Assembly (NCBI RefSeq): GCF_000485595.1
Contig: NW_014577504.1
Coordinates: 69,633-91,333 of the forward strand
Length of the DNA: 21,701 bases
Origin: Priapulus caudatus
Lineage: Eukaryota > Priapulida > Priapulimorpha > Priapulimorphida > Priapulidae
Reading direction: 5' to 3'
In this document: one piece after another, positions 19,502-21,701 of the stretch
How positions within the stretch are numbered: position 1 is the stretch's first letter
How the letters are laid out: the number at the start of each line of letters is the position of its first letter
Notes under the pieces: model-generated
The model's input: only the letters and a program-made list of their open reading frames with translations
Told to the model about the DNA's origin: nothing
The model's database searches: none
Position numbers and translations under genes: made by a program

Positions 19502-19727
19502 GCTGCGTTTACACATATTGGTTTTTGCGCAGCAATCGTAGCCGATTTCAAGTGCATTCAACTTGCCCCGACTTGACCCAAGTGCCATTTCAACTAATCG
19601 GCTGAAATTCGATTGTGTTGGAGTGCCGGAGTCGGAGTCAAGTCGGCCGAGTTGGAGAAATAGAACGTGTTCTATTTTGCACGACTCGGACGATTTGCTG
19701 ACAAAAATCGATAGGTGTAAACGCAGC
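19502..19727. mobile_element. MITE-like element, arm C'
   Basis: Reverse-complement copy of 13449-13669, 226 bp, bounded by GCTGCGTTTACAC and GTGTAAACGCAGC. The terminal inverted repeats are less perfect than in arm C, with small indels such as GTTTTTGCGCAGCAATCG where arm C has GTTTTTGTCAGCAAATCG in mirrored form. It was duplicated with the arm and did not insert separately. Confidence 0.6.
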
Positions 19728-20635
19728 AATCGATAGTGTAAAAAGACTGTGTATCAAGTGAACAAAAGAAACCACAGTACACAATTTATTATCCGAAACA
19801 CTTGGAACCCAGACACGTATCGCGATTCGGAATTTTCGGATTTCGAATGGTAGTACAGTACAGATATACATACCGTATATCCTGCAACATCCAGCCGGTA
19901 CAAGCTTGGTGTGCAGACGACCTCCACAAAAGAACTTTCGGTTTTCAGAATTTCGGATGATAGATAGTGTACTGTAAATAATAATAGGCCGTCTTTTTTC
20001 GATAGAACTTCAATATTTGCGATTACTAACGCACCACACACGACAGCCATTTCACAGATGATTGTCGTCATCAGGGTTTGCATTTGATTATAGTGGAGCT
20101 TGACAAGCTATATTATTTTCGTATTGTGGTGTTAATTGGTAGCTTTGATTTCGGTGATACACTCGCTTCGCGCGCATTGACGTGAGACTATATAGTATAT
20201 TTTCTGATCAGTGTTGTTACCTACCTGTCAGTTGCTACACGTGTAGTTCGTTTGCGCAATGTCTACGTACACTAATACAAGAGTAAATTTTATATATATA
20301 TATATATGAATGAATACCGGTATATTTTATTTTTAAGTAAACCCAATAGTTGGTTAGCACGTGTGCATTTGCGATTTTTGTGTAAACTGTACTTGCTGAA
20401 TAAACCATCTATTTTTGTGCACTGAAATATCACTATCTGCTGTGTGCAAGAATTCGTGTCATACAAGAGTAACTGATGGCTTACTGTGTGCGTCGTGTGA
20501 GGTGTGTGCGTTATGTTGACGGGAATCTAGCTTGCTCTAAAATCACAGAGGCGAATCTATAGTACGCTAAAATTATAGGTATGTTGTTATATAGATATAC
20601 ATTTCATACCTGTAATATATAATGTAAGATGTATA
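19728..20635. other. Low-copy part of arm C', non-coding
   Basis: Mirror of about 12561-13448, including the TA run (20291-20307). No gene called. Confidence 0.45.
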
Positions 20636-21165
20636 TAAAATGTATGTACAATGTTAACAATATTTACTGTGTACTATGTATGTGCAATATGTACATGTAC
20701 AATATACGTCACATGTACATGTACAATGCTATATGCGATATGTACACGTACATGTATATATGCAATATCTACACGTACAATGTATAATGCAATATGTACA
20801 CGTACAATGCATATGCAATATGTTACACGTACATGGATATGCAATATGTACACGTAGCAATGTCACCGAAAATATGTACACGTACAATCGTACAATGTAT
20901 ACGCGATATGTAGGCCTACACCGTACAATGTATATGCAATAGTATACGTACAATGTATACGCAATATGTGCCGTACAATGTATATATATGCAATTATGTT
21001 CACGTACAATGTATATGCATATGTACATGCTAGAATGCATATGCAATATGTACACGTACAATGTATATGCAATATGTGCGATGTACAATGTATATGCAAT
21101 ATGTACCGTACAATGTATATGCAATATGTACAACGTACAATGTATGATGCATATATGTATATGGC
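20636..21165. repeat. 26-bp minisatellite, arm C'
   Basis: About 20 units of the reverse-complement form CGTACAATGTATATGCAATA plus TGTACA, with more single-base gains and losses than in arm C. Long Ile/Tyr/His/Cys frames in it are artefacts. Confidence 0.9.
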
Positions 21166-21650
21166 AGAATATTAGTAGATGCACACATGTATACAAAGTA
21201 GGCGCTACAAAATAACCGTGAGCGTTCACGGTAGCGGTTGTTGCGTCGGCAACAGTTTAGGAACTGTATGTAGAGAACTACTGGTGAACTCGCGGTGTTA
21301 GGGGCGGTTGGCGTGCAGGTGGTTGCGTGTGGAGAGGCGCAGGTGAGCCGAGGCCGGAGTCAACAGCCAATGAATGATCGACGTTAATAGGGATTGCGCG
21401 CGCTAATACGCGCATCATAAACCGCTAATAGAGTCATGCACTCGTCGGGCAGCGAAGGCGGATTCATTACGGCCAATATGTAGCGCAATGGGGTGGGGTG
21501 GGGGTAGGGGTCGCAGGCTGGGTGAGTGTAGCTGGTGATGAATCCAGGGGGCTGCCTTGTTCGTCGTGTGTCTTTTACTTGTTATGTTAGTGTTCTGGTA
21601 TTTGTCTGTTCCCCCTCCCCTCACATACACGGGATGTCGTGTGATCAAGG
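21166..21650. other. Outer low-copy part of arm C'
   Basis: Mirror of about 11487-11970, including GGGGTGGGGTGGGGGTAGGGG at about 21490. A G-run block here could form a quadruplex. No gene seen. Confidence 0.45.
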
Positions 21651-21701
21651 TGTGTATAATATAGATTTATATAATCTGGAAATATATAAGACTATAATAT
21701 T

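Larger units (their letters stand above)
18620..21701 (-). repeat. Inverted duplication, right arm (C')
   Basis: Reverse complement of arm C, all parts in mirrored order: the 13-bp array, MITE-like element, low-copy DNA, the 26-bp array, the GATCATTCATTGGC segment and the GTGTATAATATAGAT edge. The arm reaches the end of the window and may continue. It is longer than arm C mainly because of the 13-bp array. Small indels are denser at about 20700-21150 than elsewhere. Confidence 0.9.

Noticed and set aside
11434-21701. Inverted duplication as a plain missed-adapter palindrome read
   Set aside because: The 4.3 kb between the arms is not itself palindromic and the 13-bp arrays differ two-fold in length, though misassembly remains possible.

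Overview
The window looks like nuclear DNA from an animal, most likely an invertebrate. Coding sequence is sparse and GC-rich, intergenic DNA is AT-rich, microsatellites and minisatellites are dense, and the only convincing coding segments are single exons ending at consensus GT donors. No bacterial-style gene packing, RNA gene, CRISPR array or complete transposon is visible. I do not assign a species.

The only genes I can support are three related first exons, all on the minus strand: 14469-15108, 5214-6018 and 931-1570. Each starts with a hydrophobic signal peptide. Each encodes the N-terminal lobe of an ANF-receptor / periplasmic-binding-protein type I ligand-binding domain, most like the extracellular part of membrane (receptor) guanylate cyclases. 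The two intact copies are both exactly 640 nt (213 codons plus one base) and share a phase-1 donor reading AAAG/GTRAGA. The middle copy is frameshifted and carries an extra segment of about 86 bp. No transmembrane, kinase-homology or cyclase exon lies in the window. The exons are therefore either starts of tandem genes with very long first introns, or alternative first exons feeding shared exons to the left of base 1.

Layout: 1-2580 holds the first exon copy with triplet, AAT and CA repeats. 2580-3700 is unannotated. 3735-4510 is a ~20-bp minisatellite. 5032-8540 (copy A) and 14298-17570 (copy B) are a direct duplication carrying the broken and intact exon plus about 2.4 kb of upstream DNA, including a GGTGA-type array. 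9758-10585 is a 34-bp minisatellite. 11434-14296 (arm C) and about 18620-21701 (arm C') are a long inverted duplication flanking copy B and a 25-bp C-rich array (17575-18505). Each arm holds a 26-bp minisatellite, a MITE-like ~221-bp inverted-repeat element and a 13-bp minisatellite.

The duplicated blocks differ mostly by scattered one-base indels, so unpolished long-read consensus is a real concern in places. However, one 158-bp stretch is letter-for-letter identical between copies A and B, so the noise is not uniform. Most other long open frames are by-products of tandem repeats or antisense shadows of the exons.
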